Positions 5,263-5,576 of a DNA stretch of 5,576 nucleotides are shown here, piece by piece. The notes under the pieces are model-generated. The model was not told where the DNA came from. It saw only the letters and a list, made by a program, of their open reading frames with translations, and ran no database searches. The stretch's first letter is position 1. Every line of letters starts with the position of its first letter. Source of the DNA: Candidatus Sulfotelmatobacter sp. (lineage in GTDB: Bacteria; Acidobacteriota; Terriglobia; Terriglobales; Acidobacteriaceae); the NCBI GenBank assembly GCA_030044775.1, contig JASICF010000291.1, positions 1-5,576 of the forward strand. Reading direction: 5' to 3'. The position numbers were made by a program, and so were the translations under genes.

Positions 5263-5576
5263 ATGGTACGGTTGGCAGCAATCCGGATCACCATTTTGCT
5301 GACAATGCCGTCCTCTGTACTATTTGCGATATGCCCGGCGCTATGCCAGCAATCTGAACGGGCGGCGTGGAATTCGTTACCGGATGCACCCGTAGCGCAT
5401 GAGGATGTGCAGCCAAATCTCTCCGGCATGGCCAATTTGGGCTTCGAGACGCTCCGTCAGCAAGAATCAGCACTGGCCAGCGGCCGCATCGATTGGATCG
5501 AGGGCAGCGCGGCGCTCAGGGCCGATTCCTTCAAAGAAGAGCTGCGGGATGGCAATGAATTTCGTAGAGAGCTGGC
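5263..5576 (+). CDS. Putative secreted protein with signal peptide, 5' part only
   Basis: An open frame from ATG 5263 continues for 104 codons to the window edge without a stop, so the gene is truncated on the right. The N-terminus MVRLAAIRITILLTMPSSVL is a convincing signal peptide: a basic n-region, a hydrophobic core, and a polar boundary near ALCQQ (residues 26-30). Neither cysteine (24, 28) sits in a standard lipobox, so a lipoprotein is not supported. The exported part begins with a low-complexity stretch containing NSLPDAPVAHE (residues 37-47), then a charged, helix-prone section rich in Glu and Arg. I do not recognise a family from the part visible. From memory, LPDAP-like stretches just after signal peptides are frequent in acidobacterial envelope proteins, so an outer-membrane or periplasmic protein is plausible. 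An in-frame TAG at 5233 limits how far the start could move upstream; only TTG 5242 is an alternative. Confidence 0.6.
   Translation, partial: MVRLAAIRITILLTMPSSVLFAICPALCQQSERAAWNSLPDAPVAHEDVQPNLSGMANLGFETLRQQESALASGRIDWIEGSAALRADSFKEELRDGNEFRREL

Noticed and set aside
1..5576. CRISPR array, insertion sequence, tRNA or phage attachment site
   Set aside because: No regularly spaced repeats, transposase-like frames, terminal inverted repeats or cloverleaf-like sequence were seen.

Overview
All genes in this 5.6 kb window lie on the plus strand, and base composition is moderately GC-rich throughout. The set is a hopanoid-associated radical SAM enzyme of the HpnJ type, an orphan TolC-family outer-membrane protein, EamA-type half-transporters and a secreted protein with an LPDAP stretch after its signal peptide. 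Together these fit a Gram-negative soil-type bacterium, most likely an Acidobacteriota member. That assignment is inferred from gene content and protein style; there is no rRNA or other phylogenetic marker in the window.

Layout: (1) positions 2-643 are the 3' half of an M20-family metallopeptidase/deacylase gene that begins upstream of the window. (2) 829-2145 is a complete TolC-family outer-membrane efflux protein with a signal peptide, a good ribosome binding site and a strong hairpin after its stop. (3) 2146-2505 is a 360-base gap with no convincing gene; it ends in an extended -10 element only 15 bases before the next start codon. (4) 2506-3978 is a full-length hpnJ gene, followed by a GC-rich terminator-like hairpin. 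(5) 4160-4630 and 4634-5014 are two adjacent, recognisably paralogous four-helix EamA/SMR-type membrane proteins separated by 3 bases, probably the two subunits of one heterodimeric transporter. (6) 5015-5262 is intergenic and holds an unusual cluster of GTTAC/GTAAC half-sites and a second hairpin. (7) From 5263 an open frame with a signal peptide runs off the right edge.

How the genes may work together: HpnJ makes the cyclitol (aminocyclopentitol) ether head group of bacteriohopanetetrol from its glucosamine-bearing precursor, so it modifies a membrane lipid. Paired four-helix transporters of this architecture include ArnE/ArnF, which flip an amino-sugar lipid. The neighbourhood therefore allows the hypothesis that the pair moves a sugar- or amino-sugar-bearing lipid linked to hopanoid or envelope biogenesis. 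A terminator-like hairpin separates hpnJ from the pair, so this is a proximity argument and not an operon argument. The M20 enzyme and the TolC protein have no evident functional link to hpnJ.

No tRNA, rRNA, CRISPR array, insertion sequence or phage signature was seen.
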